A DNA stretch of 64,000 bases from Erythroxylum novogranatense. Its lineage: Eukaryota > Streptophyta > Magnoliopsida > Malpighiales > Erythroxylaceae. Position numbers and translations under genes: made by a program. The stretch lies in assembly GCA_029891385.1 (NCBI GenBank), contig CM057230.1, positions 14,397,372-14,461,371 of the forward strand. Direction: 5' to 3'. A model generated the notes under the pieces. It was given only the letters and a program-made list of their open reading frames with translations. It ran no database searches and was not told where the DNA came from. Of the stretch, positions 10,501 through 21,608 are shown piece by piece (within the stretch, counting starts at the first letter, position 1; each line of letters begins with the position of its first letter).

Positions 10501-12906
10501 GGAATTAGGAGTAAAAAGATATAAGGGTCGGAAATTGGCCGGTTACTATTCATATGGTCAATTACTATTCCTTTGGTCATTTTACATTTTCTCTTATAAC
10601 TTTCTCATTTGGCCTCCGATTCACCCGAAATTCGAACCAGTGATTTCTCATCAAGTTTCTGACATTTCCTTGCTAAAAATGTCCAATTGTTAGCTCAATT
10701 GAATTTTTTCGGAATTAGCCCTCACGTTTGTATTGTTGCTTTGACCTATTTGAATTATGTTTCGAGATGTTCGCTTTGCTTCCGCCTTATGCCTTTCGAA
10801 CCGATGTGCTTTTGTTTCCGCTTTTGTTTTGTTTTCTCCCGCCTTATACCTTTCGGTTCGAGTGGCTTTGGCTTCCGTTTTCGTTTGTTTCCATACTTTG
10901 TTATCCGATTTGATTCGTTTCAATCTGTTTTGCTTTCGATTTCGAGCCTTCGATTTGCTTTGTAATTTGCTTCAGATTCAATTCTTTAGTCTTTGATTTT
11001 CCTGTGCTTCGTAATTTGTTTTCAATATGTTTCTTCGTTTCCGTATGCTTTTCCTCCGTTCCGTTCGATTTACTTTTGTTTTGTTCTTCGTTTCGTTCTC
11101 CGATTAAGACCCGAACCATGTATAAGTATGAAAATGGATTAAGAAAAAAAAATGTTATACCGGATTTGAAATGTCATAAGGTTTCCAACGCGATTATGTT
11201 CGTTCGATCATTTTTCTCTGGTTTTGGTTCTCGGATGTCGGATCCGCTTTGCTAAGTGTTTGTCTCCACTTTCGCTTTGTATTTTCCGATTCGATCCGCT
11301 TCGCTACCTTCGGTTTGATCTGATTCGGTCCGATTCGAAACTTTCCGAGTATTTGTTTCGCTCCGATGATTCGATTTGTATTCCGATTAGCGATTTCTCG
11401 CTTTTCGATTTTCTATTTTTCCGTTCCGTCTTTCGGTTGGGATCCGGTTCCCGGATCGGGTCCCAACATTTTTGCTACTTTTGATGTAATCGGGCCAAAA
11501 TTCCCTCTAAAGCTTTGTATGAATTTAATCCCACATATTTGTAAGAGTTTTGATTTGAAAATGTATCTTCTGTTTGTTTCTTACACATGTATTGTTGTAT
11601 GGTTGATAGTGATAAAAAGAAAAGAATGAAATCATGTAACTTGATAGATTGGAATTGAAGAAATGCTTAGAAATAAGATTGCTTTGTGATTTGAGAATGT
11701 TTAGAAGCTTAGGAGTGTGTTGCTGCCTTTGAATATTGAATTATTATGCAGGTTGTAGCATTGGATTGGAGATTTGGGTTAGGTGTAAAATAGGGGAGGT
11801 GTTGTCCAATTTTTCCAAAAATTGGGCAGCAACTTCCATTTGATTTTAGACTGGTTTAGAGCTTGAATTGGTTTGGATGGTCTTCTTGAAGAATGTGGAG
11901 CATGATTAGAGCTTTCCAATGACATAAAATTTGTCTCAATTGGAATTAGGAATAAAAAGTTATGAGGTTGGAAATGTTGGCAGTTACTGTTCATTTAGGT
12001 AAAATTACTGTTCCATTGGAGAATTTATAGGCTGAAACTTTGAGTGTGTTTTTACCCTCTATAATGATTGAATTAATTTTTTCACCCTTCATGAAACTTG
12101 TATAGAATTTTTTATCTTTCAATGAGGTAAAATGTGTTATTTTTAGACTTGTATGTGAAAAGATATGAACTTTCAAACTTTTGACATTGTGTAGGAAAAT
12201 TGAGTTTTGAGCTGAAACTTTGAAGCAATTTATGACCCTCTTAATGACTAAATTAGTTTTTAAATCCTTCTATGAAGTTGTAGAGCTCCCTTTTACCTTT
12301 TTATTGATACCAAATTTATGAATTTTGGACTTCGGGAGCAAAAGTTATGATGTTTGTAAATTCTGAAATTTTCCTGCAAATCCAGATTTCATTCTTAGAC
12401 GTGCCCACGCCTAATCTCTGAATGTGTTCCTCTCACTCTTTTGCTTGTAACTTTTTCGTTTGGCCTCGGATTCACTCGGTTTTCGAAGCATTGGGTTTTT
12501 AAAAAAATTTTTATACCCCTTTTTGGTAAAATGAGAGTGTTGGGTTTTGGTCAGATTTTATGGATAATATTCAAGAGAGTCAATTACGTGACGGTTTTGA
12601 ATGTATTTCCATTTTGGGGCGATTTTGTGAGCTATAGAGATCCGATTGAGGCGGTTTCTGATTCTAATTGACCTGGAGATATGGAATTTCATTTTAGCTT
12701 AGGAATCGGATTTATTAATGGGCCCTAAGCAGATAAATTTTATTGGAGGATAATTAGGGTGAATTTATCAAGTTTTGTTCGGGTGACGTTAAATTAAGTT
12801 CGATTTGAGTTTTCTTTCGTGGTGAAGAATTTCTCCCTCGTGAGTTGCACGTCCAGATGTCACGTAGGACGTCGGGCACGCGACTCACCGGGGAGGGGTT
12901 CCAACA
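4577..12906 (+). repeat. Tekay 5' LTR, split by a solo LTR
   Basis: It starts TGTTGGGTCCCGATTCG at 4577 and ends GGGGTTCCAACA at 12906. Own sequence covers 4577-6232 and 11469-12906 (with 6228-6232 repeated at 11469-11473). It holds a GGGCTTTTAGCCC stem near 4808, a purine-rich leader (about 5000-5210), a donor-like CCTAAG/GTAAGG at 5216/5217 and an acceptor-like TTCTCCTTCACAG at 6085-6097. Three degenerate phrase repeats (about 11838-12350) and the shared core at 12457 follow. No protein is encoded. Equivalent places in the 3' LTR are given there. Confidence 0.92.
6233..11468 (+). mobile_element. Solo LTR, 5.2 kb, inside the Tekay 5' LTR
   Basis: TGTTAGGCCCCGATTCG opens it and CGGATCGGGTCCCAACA closes it. 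The TSD TTTTT lies at 6228-6232 and 11469-11473, and the unoccupied site is present once in the Tekay 3' LTR at 19468-19472, which fixes both borders. There is no primer site, polypurine tract or retroviral protein inside, so it is a solo LTR or an LTR-only relic. Orientation is taken from similarity to the Tekay LTR. Contents: GGGCTTTTAGCCC near 6596, purine-rich leader about 7080-7260, donor-like GAG/GTAGGA at 7263/7264, several short variants around TTCCAGCAT in 7350-8760, acceptor-like CCCCTCCACAG ending 9592, phrase units about 10205-10325 and 10386-10535, core at 10606, and a TTCG-rich strand-biased block 10740-11440. Confidence 0.9.
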
Positions 12907-12910
12907 CTTA

Positions 12911-12928
12911 TGGTATCAGAGCTTTCGG
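12911..12928 (+). promoter_or_regulatory. Primer binding site of the Tekay element
   Basis: TGGTATCAGAGCTTTCGG starts four bases after the LTR end. TGGTATCAGAGC is the usual complement of the 3' end of initiator tRNA-Met in plant retroelements. Confidence 0.92.
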
Positions 12929-13137
12929 TTGTAGGTTCGGGTAGAAAGAGAAATTTAGGGTTTTTGTGTATTTGTGTGAAAGTGATTTATGCGCATTGTT
13001 GTTTTATTTAAATTGTTTTAAATGATTTTAAATGTGGATTTTGCATGAAACTTTGCAAGAATTAAAGCGTTCGAGATACTTTGAATTTTTTTTTGCATGA
13101 ACTAAGATTTTCACTGGTTTTCTTTTGAGGGATTAAT

Positions 13138-14172
13138 ATGCCACGTCGGGGTAGAATCCGAGGGACTCGATCTCGCTCAAGTTCTCGCCAGGGGAGTACA
13201 GATGGGTCTCATGTCCCTGAGTTGCGAGGGACACATTCTCGCTCGACCACGAGGCACTAGTGTGCAACCTGAGGAGCCTCCTCCTCCTCCTCCTCCTCCT
13301 CTCTTGTGCTGTTATGGACCCCTGGTTTCTGAGCTCTGCCTGAGCTTTCACCCATGCCTTAGGTCAGGGATCTCGGGCTCCTGTGCCAGTTACTGATGTG
13401 AGAGGTGGACAGTTTGATAAACTGCGGAAGTTCGGAGCGGTGGACTTTTATGGTACCACCAATCTGGAGGAAGCTGAATCTTGGCTGAAGAGGTCAGAGA
13501 GGGTGCTTCTTTAGATGAAATGTTCTGATGAGGAGAAGCTGGAGTATGTTGTCAGTCTATTGCAGGGTGATGCTCTCCATTGGTGGGAGTCACCCCACAG
13601 TCGAGTTGTACCACGGTACTTTCATGGAGGATTTTGGAGACTTGTTGAGAAGAAGTATCTTTCCGGGTCTACATGCAGACAAGGCTGTGGAGTTTCTTAA
13701 TTTGACTCGAGAGGAGATGACTGTTAGTGTGTATGAGCTGAGATTCACCCAGTTGTCCCGATATGCAGCTCATATTGTGGCCAGTGAGGAAGACAAAAGT
13801 GTAGAAAGTTTGAGGGAGGCCTCCACCTGGGCATCGAAGAGAAGGTTATACTGCATAATTTCTGTGATTATCAGCAGCTGGTGGATGTTGCACTCCAGGC
13901 TGAGAAGCTGGAGAACATTAGGCTGGAGGTGAGCAGGAAGAGAAAGAGCAGAGAGCAATCATTCAGGAGAGAGGGGGCAGGTGATCGGTGTGAGGGTGGC
14001 AAGAGTGCCCGGACTCAGAGTCAGGGAGGTAGTAGTGGCCCTCAGCAGAGAGGCATAGCCAGGCGAGTCATCTGAGCTTCCTCGATGGGAGAAGCAGAGA
14101 TTTGAGAGAAGCAGGATCCAGACTCCTCCATGTGAGCTCTGTGGACACCCGCATCGGGGAGAGTTTCATAGA
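13138..14172 (+). pseudogene. gag: Tekay gag, broken by frameshifts and stops
   Basis: The likely start is ATG 13138, about 210 bp after the primer site, opening a basic Arg/Ser-rich N-terminus. That frame stops at TAG 13258-13260. A (CTC)n tract (about 13276-13301), once encoding a proline run, follows in another frame. The capsid-like part (GGQFDKLRKF, FYGTTNLEEAESWLKR) reaches an in-frame TAG near 13512. MKCSDEEKLEYVVSLLQGDA follows; the reading then moves to another register near 13625 and again near 13820-13880, where the C-terminal basic part resumes. The family normally has one continuous capsid-nucleocapsid protein for particle assembly. At least four lesions are visible here, so gag cannot be made. 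It leads directly into the zinc knuckle at 14185. Confidence 0.85.
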
Positions 14173-16902
14173 TTGTTGGGTGCTTGTTTCAAGTGTGGGC
14201 AGAAGGGTCACAGAATTAGAGAATGTCCTCAGATGCTCAGAGGGGAAGGATCTCAGCCTCAGGCTCAGAGGAGAGCGAGGCAGTGGGGACAGACCGGTTT
14301 TGGTGGTAGGTTACTGGTCAAGAATCCCAATCTTCCAGGGAGACCGAGAGGGCAAGCACAGGCCCGAGTTTTTGCTATGACTCGAGAGGAGGCTGCAGCA
14401 GCACCGGAGGTTGTTACTGGTATGACTCAACTCTTTCATTCTACTGTGTATGTACTGTTTGATTCTGGTAACACCCATTCCTTTATCTCTGCTAGTATGA
14501 TATTGCCTGGTATGCAATCAGTTCTATTAGATGATTTTCTGCTTGTCGGTACTCCGTTAGGGAGGAATGTCATTGTGAGCCAAATCTTTCGAGATTGTGA
14601 ACTTATTATTGATGGATCTAGTTTGGTAGTGGATCTGCTACCTCTAGATCTGAAGGGGTTAGACGTGATCGTCGGAATGGACGTGATGGAGAAGTATAAG
14701 GCGAAACTGGATTGTGGTCAAAAGGAAGTGGAATTTGATCTGGGAGAGGGTCAGACAGTGGTTTTCAGAGGTGATAGAAAGTTGACACCGCCAAGGCTTG
14801 TTTCAGCTTTGTTAGTTGATAGACTGATGGGAAGAGGCTGTGAAGCCTTCTTGGCGTGTGTTATGGATACCAGTGTGAAGGAGAGTAAGGTGGAGGATAT
14901 TCCCATTGTGAGGGAATTTCCTGATGTGTTTCCTGAGGAGTTGCCCGGTTTGCCACCGGAGAGGGAGATCGAGTTTGCTATCGATTTGGCTCCCGAGACA
15001 GCTCCTATTTCTATTCCACCTTACAGGATGGCTCCAGCTGAGCTGAAAGAGCTTAAGAAGCAGTTGGAGGATCTATTAGACAAGGGGTTTATTAGGCCGA
15101 GCACCTCACCCTGGGGTGCGCCGGTCTTGTTTGTTAAGAAGAAAGATGGAATTTGGCGAATGTGCATTGATTACAGAAGAATCAATAAGGCGACAGTAAA
15201 GAACAAGTATCCTCTACCTCGGATAGATGATTTGTTTGATCAGCTGCAGGGGGCAACGGTCTTCTCTAAAATTGATCTCCAGTCTGGCTACCATCAACTC
15301 AGGATTAAGGAGTCTGATGTGAGCAAGACAGCCTTCAGGACACGGTATGGCCATTATGAATTTCTGGTTATGCCTTTCGGATTAACCAATGCTCCTGCTG
15401 CTTTTATGGATCTAATGAACAGGGTCTTCAAGGAGTTTCTGGATCAATTTGTTATCGTGTTTATCGATGACATTATGGTATATTCCAGGGATGAGGGAGA
15501 GCATGAGGAGCACTTGAGGATTGTGTTGCAGAGGTTAAGGGAGAGAGAGCTGTATGCAAAATTCACTAAATGTGAATTTTGGCTTCGTGAAGTGGTCTTC
15601 TTGGGCCACATTGTTTCTGAGAAAGGTGTGCATGTGGATCCCAAAAAGATTGAAGCTGTGGTGAACTGGCATGCTCCGACGACAGTGAATGAGGTGAGGA
15701 GCTTTCTGGGTTTGGCAGGCTATTATCGGAGATTTGTGGAGGGTTTCTCGATGATTGCCACTCCTTTGACTAGGCTATTAAGGAAGAACCAGAAGTTTAT
15801 CTGGAGTGATGAGTGCCAGAAGAGTTTTGAGGAACTGAAGCATAGATTGACTAGTGCTCCAGTTCTGGCTTTACCCACAGGAGAGGAAGGTTATATTGTA
15901 TATAGTGATGCTTCCAGAAAGGGGTTGGGATGTGTGCTTATGCAGGGAGATAAGGTGATAGCATATGCCTCACGGCAGCTAAAGCCTTATGAGGTGAATT
16001 ATCTGACCCATGATTTGGAGTTAGCAGCTGTGATCTTTGCCTTGAAGATCTGGAGGCATTATTTGTATAGAGTGCAAACCAGGATCTTCACAGATCACAA
16101 GAGTCTCAAATATCTGTTGAGTCAGAAGGAGCTGAATTTGAGACAGAGGCGATGGATTGAGCTGCTCAAGGATTATGACCTGTTAATTGAGTATCATCAG
16201 AGTAAGGCCAATGTAGTTGCAGATGCCTTGAGCAGGAAGTCTTCCATAGCATATATGCAGACAGTCTATCTACCGCTATTGGAAGAGATGGCTAAGCTCA
16301 GGATCAGTTTGACGCAGGAAGAGTCTGATTACATGATTGCTACCTTCAGGGTAAGACCGATCCTCAGAGAGAAAGTGAAAGAGTTACAGGGTCAGGATCC
16401 CGAGTTGAGTAAGCTACGAGAAGAGGTGCAAAGGGGTAAGGAGTCCGACATGGTGCTGAGTGATGATGGACTCCTGACAGTCAGGAATAGGCTCTGTATT
16501 CCTGATGTCAAGGAGATTAAAGATGAGATTCTGGATGAGGCGTACAATGCAACTTATGTTATGCACCCAGGCAGCACTAGGATGTACAGAGATCTCAGGG
16601 AACATTTCTGGTGGAGAGGTATGAAGAAGGATGTGGCTGAGTATGTGAGCAAGTGTCTGGTGTGTCAGCAAGTTAAGGCTGAACATCAGGCACCTTTAGG
16701 CCAGTTGAGGCCATTATCCATTCCTGAGTGGAAATGGCAGAGAGTCACTATAGATTTTCTGATGGGATTGCCTAGGACTAGTAGGAGGCATGATGCCATA
16801 TGGGTGATTGTGGATAGATTGACGAAATCAGCCCATTTTTCGCAATCGATGCATGGATCCTCTGCATATCTTTGGCTAAGAAGTATATTGATGAGATTGT
16901 GA
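14173..16902 (+). pseudogene. pol: Tekay gag end and pol: zinc knuckle, protease, RT, RNase H, integrase N-half
   Basis: An open stretch of 909 codons. A CX2CX4HX4C knuckle lies at residues 5-18, i.e. the end of gag. The aspartic protease site is FDSGN at 96-100 (usually DSGA). RT spans about 255-480, with [14 protein letters not shown] and the catalytic FIDD at 430-433. RNase H uses Asp579, Glu616, Asp641 and Asp684. The integrase zinc-binding residues are His798, His811, Cys828 and Cys831, and the first catalytic Asp is 861. After about residue 889 (near 16840) a frameshift sends the frame into an unrelated tail; integrase continues at 16872. The Met at 14173 is simply the first in the open frame; the real start is upstream in gag. 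Apart from that frameshift the enzyme motifs are intact. Confidence 0.94.
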
Positions 16903-17870
16903 GATTGCATGGGATTCCAGATTCAATAGTATCTGATAGGGATCCTCGCTTTACTTCGAGATTTTGGGGCAGTTTGCACGAGGCTTTGGGTACTAAGTTG
17001 AGTTTTAGGACTGCTTTCCATCCTCAGAACGATGGTCAGTCTGAGAGGACCATTCGGACTCTTGAGGGAATGCTCAGGGCTTGTGTGATGGATTTTAGAG
17101 GAGCATGGGAGGAGCACTTGGCCTTGATCGAATTTGCATATAATAATTCATATAATTCAAGCATTCAGATGGCTCCTTATGAGGCTCTGTATGGGAGGAG
17201 ATGTAGGACTCCAGTGTGTTGGGATGCAGAGGAAGATAGGAAACTTTTGGGTCCAGAGTTGATACAGATGACCGTTGATAAGGTCAATTTGATTAAGCAC
17301 AGGCTGAAGGCAGCTCAGGATAGGATGAAGAGCTATGAGGATGCTCATAGGAAAGAGATGGAGTATGAGATCGGTGATAAGGTGTTTCTTAAGACTTCTC
17401 CGTGGAAAGGGATTCTGAGATTCGGCAAAAAGGGTAAGCTAAGTCCGAGGTATGTGGGGCCTTATGAGATTCTGGAGAGGATTGGTCCGTTGGCGTACAG
17501 GTTAGCCTTGCCTCCGGAGTTATCTCAGATACATGATGTTTTTCATGTTTCTATGCTGAGGAGATATCGATCAGATCCCTCCCATGTCATTCAAGCTGGT
17601 GAAGTTCAGTTAAGTGATGACTTGAGTTATGAAGAGCTTCCAGTGCAGATTTTAGATACTAAAGAAAAGGTTCTTAGGAACAAGACTGTGCAGTTGGTAA
17701 AAGTCTTATGGAGAAACCACTCGGTGGAAGAGGCCACGTGGGAGCCATTGGAAGCTATGAAGGAGAAGTATCCCCATCTCTTCAGTGATTCAGATACGAA
17801 TTTAGAGGACGGAATTCTTTTAAGGGGGAGAAATGTTGGGCTCCGATTCGCTTTAAGCATGTTTTCGTAA
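16845..17870 (+). pseudogene. pol: Tekay integrase C-half with chromodomain
   Basis: This continues the integrase in a new register after the frameshift. The open stretch from 16872 has 332 codons. It carries the second catalytic Asp (residue 22, VSDRDPRF) and the Glu (residue 58, NDGQSERT), 35 residues apart. The [16 protein letters not shown] block of the C-terminal domain follows, then a chromodomain at about residues 250-305 with the aromatic [15 protein letters not shown] end. In chromoviruses this domain is thought to steer integration to marked heterochromatin. The frame runs through the polypurine tract and stops 37 bases inside the 3' LTR (TAA 17868-17870). Confidence 0.93.
17819..17833 (+). 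promoter_or_regulatory. Polypurine tract of the Tekay element
   Basis: TTAAGGGGGAGAAA sits directly before the 3' LTR start TGTTGGGCTCCG at 17834. Confidence 0.92.
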
Positions 17871-20800
17871 TTTTTGAGGTTTAGATTGATTAAATTCTTT
17901 AAGATAGAATTATTTGGGATTTTAATGTTTAGTTAATGATAATATATTGAAAGGATTTAGTTAAAATTAGAATTTTGAGAAATTCTTAGAAATTAAAGGT
18001 ACAAGTTGGTGTAAGATTCATTTAGGAAGTTTGTTTAGGTGTTTGGGCTTAAGGTTTATGAGATGGGCTTTTAGCCCATTTTATATGATATGAATTAATG
18101 AAGAGGGAAGGATTTTTAAAGGTGAGTGTCATGAATTAATAGTGGAAGCCTTGAAGTTTTAAGTTGTAAGCAGGAAGGGAATGAAACTACGTAGTTTAGC
18201 CTAGGTTTTAATATGTTAGAACTAATTCCCTAAGGCTTTTAATAAGAAAGCTACGAAACTACAAAGAAAGGAGGCTTTCGAAATTTAGAAGAGAAATAAG
18301 AGAGGGAGCTTTCGGTTGAAGAAGAAGGAGAAGAAGAAGGAGAAAAGAGTTGGAGTTTTGTTGATTTCTAGCTTGAGAAAGGTGACTTTAAGAGTTTCTT
18401 TAAAAAAAGGGAAGAGAAAGAGCTTAAGCTTTCCTGAAAAGCAAAAGCAAAATTCATGGGTTTTGTCCTAAGGTAAGGATTTTCGAATTTCTTTGAGATT
18501 TTTAGGTTGGTTTTAGTTTAAATGGATTAGTGAAGGTATGGGTAAGGTTAAGTAGGAGTTAATTCATGCTTTCCCATTCCTTAGAAAGTTAAATTTTGCT
18601 ATTCCTATTGCTTATGGGATAATTATGTTTAATGAAGGTGAATTGAGGCATTGGGAGGAAGAAACAAGGCCTTTGGATCAATCTCAAAGTTAAAAGAATT
18701 AAGGTGGGTGATTCTTTAATAATTGAGTAATAAGTTTCTTGAACTTTTATAATCGATGCTTTCCAATGACTTTGTTTTGTGAATAATGTACTTTCGTGAT
18801 ATGTTTAATTTGTAGATGTAATTCTTTGATTGTGAATTTATGTTGAAATGATTGAATATTGGTTAGGAGAATTTATGATTTGGAAAAAATTGCCATTTTG
18901 GCCAATTATGTGAAAATGGATTCGTAGAAGGCCGATTCTGGCTAATACTTTCAAATTGTGTGAAATATGTGCTATCTTTGGATTTGTGGTGGTCCTTCCG
19001 ATTCAGTTTTTGTCTATTATAGGCTTCTCCCTTTGCCGTTAGTGGTCGTGAAGTTCCTCTTAAGGACTCTATTAAATCACGACTACACATGACCGCTTCG
19101 CAAAAAATGTAGTTCGCTTACATTTGGATCCAACTGAATCATTTTCCTGTGCTTATGTGATAGGTTGAATTGTAAATTGTTGTTGTGATAATTTTGTAAA
19201 ATGATTTTGAGAAATGAGAAACATTTTAGTAATGTGACGTTGTTTGAAAATGAGTAAATGATGATTTTTGCTTATTGCTTGTTTATTAAGTTATCACCCA
19301 CGGAGCCGTCGAGCTCACCCTCATTTCTCCTTCACAGGTATTGAGCAAGAAACCGAGTCACCGCATCGGGATTGAAACAACTCCGATGCATTTTGCTTTT
19401 GAAGTTGTGTTTGAAGTTGTGTCTTTGAGAAAACAGGCTTTAGGCCGCATTTTGAGCTTTTATGTAATTTTTGCTACTTTTGATGTAATCAGGCCAAAAT
19501 GCCCTCTAAAGCTTTTTATGAATTTAATCCCACATATTTGTAAGAGTTTTGATTTGAAAATGTATCTTCTGTTTGTTTCTTACACATGTATTGTTGTATG
19601 GTTGATAGTGATAAAAAGAAAAGAATGAAATCATGTAACTTGATGGATTGGAATTGAAGAAATGCTTAGAAGTAAGATTGCTTTGTGATTTGAGAATGTT
19701 TAGAAGCTTAGGAGTGTGTTGTTGCCTTTGAATATTGAATTATTATGCAGGTTGTAGCATTGGATTGGAGATTTGGGTTAGGTGTAAAATAGGGGAGGTG
19801 CTGTCCAATTTTTTCAAAAATTGGGCAGCAACTTCCATTTGATTTTAGACTGGTTTAGAGCTTGAATTGGTTTGGATGGTCTTCTTGAAGAATGTAAAGC
19901 ATGATTAGAGTTTTCCAACTACATAAAATTTGTCTCAATTGGAATTAGCAATAAAAAGTTATGAGGTTGGGAATGTTGGCAGTTACTGTTTACTGTTCCA
20001 TTGGAGATTTTATAGGCTGAAACTTTGAGTGTGTTTTTACCCTCTATAATGATTGAATTAATTTTTGCACCCTTAATGAAACTTGTAGAGAATCTTTTTA
20101 TCTTTCCAATGAGGTAAAATGTGTTATTTTTAGACTTGTATGTGAAAAGATATGAACTTTCAAACTTTTGACATTGTGTAAGAAAATTGAGTTTTGGGCT
20201 GAAACTTTGAAGCAATTTATGACCCTCTTAATGGCTAAATTAGTTTTTAAATCCTTCTATGAAGTTGTAGAGCTCCCTTTTACCTTTTATTGATACCAAA
20301 TTTATTTAATTTTGGACTTGGGAGCAAAAGTTATGATGTTTGTAAATTCTGAAATTTTTCTGCAAATCCAGATTTCATTCTTAGACGTGCCCACGCCTAA
20401 TCTCTGAATGTGTTCCTCACTCTTTTTATTGTAACTTTTTCGTTTGGCCTCGGATTCACTCGGTTTTCGAAGCATTGGGTTTCTAATAAAAAATTTATAC
20501 CCCTTTTTGGTAAAATGAGAGTGTCGGGTTTTGGTCGGATTTTATGGATACTATTCAAGAGAGTCAATTACGTGACGGTTTCGAATGTATTTCCGTTTTC
20601 TGGCGATTTTGTGAGCTATAGAGATCCGATTGAGGCGGTTTCTGATTCTAATTGACCTGGAGATATGGAATTTCATTTTAGATTTGGAATCAGATTTATT
20701 AATGGGCCCTAAGCAGATAAATTTTATTGGAGGATAATTAGGGTGAATTTATCAAGTTTTGTTCGGGTGACGTTAAATTAAGTTCGATTTGAGGTTTCTT

Positions 20801-20890
20801 TTGTGGTGAGGAATTTTTCCCTCGTGAGATGCACGTCCAGATGTCACGTAGGACGTCGAGTACGCGACTCACCGGGGAGGGGTTCCAATA
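17834..20890 (+). repeat. Tekay 3' LTR, 3057 bp
   Basis: It starts TGTTGGGCTCCGATTCG and ends GGGGTTCCAATA (the 5' copy ends AACA, so the terminal CA has changed to TA). Matching signals are a GGGCTTTTAGCCC stem near 18065, donor-like CTAAG/GTAAGG at 18472/18473, acceptor-like CTCCTTCACAG ending 19337, ATTATTATGCAG near 19749, phrase repeats about 19845-20335, core at 20441 and GAGATCCGATTGAGGCGG at 20621. It is uninterrupted and therefore holds the empty site (19468-19472) of the solo LTR nested in the 5' copy. The block 18995-19130 differs from its 5' partner (5740-5900) more than the surroundings do. Confidence 0.94.
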
Positions 20891-21428
20891 TGTCAAGTGG
20901 GGTATTCTCGTAAGGATCTAAATGTATATTTTTCCTTTGACCTGAGATCATCATAGTAATCAATAGGTCACTTATTATATTTTGATGTTGGACACCTAGT
21001 GTGTAAAAATGCTAGTTGAATGATCATTAGATGTAATTAAGTACCTATCTGATTAGTGGTGAGTCAAGATGGGATTCATCAACTCTAGGTAATGAGTTTG
21101 AACTCTATGTTGTCATTGATCTTCATGATTGTTTCAAGACCTTGGCCAAGGCGATTGAATAAGTAAGGAAAATGAGTTTTCGAAGTCATTCACCAATCAT
21201 TAATGATCGACATGTAACATAGTTGGTTATCTAATAAGGTTTGACAGTTAAACCATACCTTAGGATAATCCGGAGTTGTAATGGTGGAAGGAAATTATAT
21301 ATTATCCTTAACCAGGTTCTATCATTATAAAGTTGTTACTTCACACTATCCGGTCGTTGAGGAGTGTTGCTAGACGCCAACCTTGATTAGTAATTAATTA
21401 GATTAATTACTACCGACTTAGTGATGAA

Positions 21429-21608
21429 CAGTGGCGGATCACTTGCCCCCACTGCTTCCAATAGATTTCTTTAAAAAATTTACTTTTTTAAGTTTTGCCC
21501 AAAAAAAAAAAATTTTACTCCTATTAAAATTTTGCCCCCATTAAAAATAAAATTTTATCTTTATTAAAATTTTGCCTCCACTTAAAAAAATTTCTGGATC
21601 CGCCCCTG
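21429..21608. mobile_element. hAT-type MITE, 180 bp
   Basis: Terminal inverted repeats are CAGTGGCGGATC at the left end and, on the other strand, CAGGGGCGGATCC from the right end. It is flanked by the 8-bp duplication GTGATGAA (21421-21428 and 21609-21616). The inside is AT-rich, with repeated AAAATTTTGCC-like blocks, and codes for nothing. CA-GGGGCGGA ends plus an 8-bp TSD are typical of plant hAT (Tip100-like) non-autonomous elements. The base after both duplications is C, so a 9-bp TSD (as in Mutator elements) cannot be fully excluded. Confidence 0.85.

Larger units (their letters stand above)
4577..20890 (+). mobile_element. Complete Ty3/gypsy Tekay-type chromovirus, 16.3 kb with nested solo LTR
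   Basis: The element is flanked by the 5-bp duplication TGTCA (4572-4576 and 20891-20895). Parts in order: 5' LTR 4577-12906 (split by a 5.2-kb solo LTR), primer binding site 12911-12928, broken gag, pol with protease, RT, RNase H and integrase ending in a chromodomain, polypurine tract 17819-17833, and 3' LTR 17834-20890. Without the nested insertion and its TSD the 5' LTR is about 3089 bp, against 3057 bp for the 3' LTR. The two are closely similar by eye, which argues for a fairly recent insertion, older than the nested LTR. Assignment to Tekay rests on the RT block, on the integrase with C-terminal chromodomain and on the Met-type primer site; a phylogeny would settle the clade. Confidence 0.93.

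Noticed and set aside
10322..10693. 123-codon frame, possible small gene
   Set aside because: It lies across the phrase units and core of the 5.2-kb solo LTR; the corresponding Tekay sequence is not open.
10687..11255. Many overlapping frames on both strands
   Set aside because: Produced by the TTCG-rich biased composition of the LTR end; no motif and no continuity in the related LTR.
13202..13396. Proline-rich 64-codon frame
   Set aside because: It is the frame-shifted gag segment over the (CTC)n tract, already included in the broken gag.
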